Shown piece by piece: positions 19,982-20,851 of a DNA stretch of 20,851 nucleotides (position 1 is the first letter of the stretch; each line of letters opens with the position of its first letter). Source of the stretch: a virus. The position numbers and the translations under genes are program-made. The DNA is taken from the IMG/VR virus record IMGVR_UViG_3300042924_003824, positions 1-20,851 of that record. The stretch is one strand, 5' to 3'. Under the pieces are notes generated by a model. The model saw only the letters and a list, made by a program, of their open reading frames with translations, did not search any database and was not told where the DNA came from.

Positions 19982-20851
19982 TTAATCTTACCATCCCTCT
20001 GTTTGAGTTATTAATTTGTCTTACAATACGATCAGCAAATGCTCTTTCAGCGGCTGCCTTTGTATCATAGATGACTGATCCACCGAAGTTAATATTAAAG
20101 ACCATTGGTTCAGCTTTACTTGCTTCAGGTCTACTCGGCGCTTGTGCTTGTGCTAAACCAGTCGGTGAAACACTAGCTGAAGATCCACCACCTCCACCGC
20201 CTCCCATCGCCTTTGATGAAACCCCAGCAATAGCACCAACACCAGCAAATAAAGCGGCTGATTGAAAATATTGACTAGCTGAAACCCCACCAATTGGACC
20301 CAAAGCCAAAGCTGAAAAACCCATAGCGGTTGCAAAGATTGATCTTGCGATTGCCTCTTGTGCTAAGCCTTCAAGTGTTGCCTTGATTGCTTCCTCCATT
20401 GATTGAGCCCCCATAATTGCACCAGCAACAGACGAGGCAAATGCTTGAGTTGTAGCCGTTGCCATTTCACCCATTTGAGATGATGCATAACTCTCAATTT
20501 TAACTCGTTGATTTGCATATCTCTTTTGAATTTCAGCTTTAGCAAGTTCATTATCCTCAACGGATCTCAATTCAATCTCTTGATTTTTTGCCAATAGATC
20601 AAGTTGTTTTTTGTATTCATCTTTGCCAGCCTCAATATCTAAGATTGCAATCTTATCCCTTAATTCTTGTTGCTTTTGTTGATATTGGATGCTTGCTTGA
20701 TATGTTGCCTCTTCATGTGCAATTTGCTGATTGATTAAATCTTGATTGATCCTTGCTTGCTCTGAGATTTTAGCTTGCTCTTGTGCAAGTTGTTGATCAT
20801 TTATCCCTTGAATTGCTAGTTGATATTGTTTTTCAGCAATTAACAATTGAT
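19974..20851 (-). CDS. Tail tape-measure protein, C-terminal part (partial)
   Basis: The frame is open to the window edge, so only the last 290 or so residues are seen. The first 115 are a Gln/Ala/Glu-rich, heptad-like helix (QYQQKQQELRDKIAILDI) expected to be a long coiled coil. They are followed by a hydrophobic Ala/Gly-rich region (about 137-215, for example SIFATAMGFSALALGPIGG), a run of glycines (215-221) and a globular tail ending NSNRGMVRLNA. Coiled coil then membrane-active hydrophobic segment is the classic architecture of phage tape measures, which set tail length and enter the membrane during DNA ejection. Its presence implies a long tail. The gene should extend well beyond the window, with major tail and chaperone genes further upstream. 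Confidence 0.87.
   Translation of the reverse strand, partial: QLLIAEKQYQLAIQGINDQQLAQEQAKISEQARINQDLINQQIAHEEATYQASIQYQQKQQELRDKIAILDIEAGKDEYKKQLDLLAKNQEIELRSVEDNELAKAEIQKRYANQRVKIESYASSQMGEMATATTQAFASSVAGAIMGAQSMEEAIKATLEGLAQEAIARSIFATAMGFSALALGPIGGVSASQYFQSAALFAGVGAIAGVSSKAMGGGGGGGSSASVSPTGLAQAQAPSRPEASKAEPMVFNINFGGSVIYDTKAAAERAFADRIVRQINNSNRGMVRLNA

Overview
The window is a stretch of a tailed bacteriophage or prophage genome (Caudoviricetes). The evidence is a tail tape-measure C-terminus followed by a run of tail-tip and tail-fibre genes, a holin/endolysin-type pair, and a replication module with DnaB-type helicase, a DnaC-type loader and a RecT-like annealing protein. The tape measure implies a long tail; no sheath gene is in view, so siphovirus versus myovirus is open. 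The DNA is AT-rich, genes are packed with 1, 4 or 8 bp overlaps, Shine-Dalgarno sites of the GGAG type are clear, and the standard code reads throughout. No sequence here fixes the host. The palindrome GATC is unusually frequent in most phage genes.

Layout. (1) 1-1128, plus strand: possible end of an upstream gene, a zinc-ribbon miniprotein, an SLT-type lytic transglycosylase and a dCMP deaminase, all overlapping. (2) 1125-3078, minus strand: an orphan 366-aa gene, a 280-bp non-coding gap with two tandem hairpin repeats and a predicted three-way-junction/pseudoknot element, and a GIY-YIG nuclease. Both genes are poorer in GATC than their neighbours, so this looks like an accessory insertion. 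(3) 3075-4406, minus: a winged-helix/DnaC-like fusion whose linker carries six 24-bp direct repeats beside a very AT-rich stretch, a candidate lambda-O-style replication origin inside a gene. (4) 4407-4494: divergent control region with overlapping promoters and a 10-bp inverted repeat. (5) 4495-7636, plus: small HTH regulator, DnaB-like helicase, a second copy of the promoter box, two small proteins, RecT-like protein. (6) 7629-20851, minus, read right to left: tape measure (cut by the window edge), three tail-tip proteins, a large tail-hub candidate, a 53-aa coiled-coil protein, a small structural protein, an 814-aa fibre, three small coupled beta-rich proteins, M15 peptidase, holin candidate and a class II ribonucleotide reductase.

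How it fits together: the two divergent arms from 4407-4494 probably supply early regulation, helicase loading, unwinding and recombination-dependent replication. dCMP deaminase and the cobalamin-dependent ribonucleotide reductase supply deoxynucleotide precursors. The long leftward operon builds the tail and adhesion device, then lyses the cell. The most unusual features are the intragenic iteron array with one copy read out of frame, the structured non-coding gap at 2274-2484, the duplicated 34-bp promoter box, and the cassette of three small MSY-starting proteins after the main fibre.
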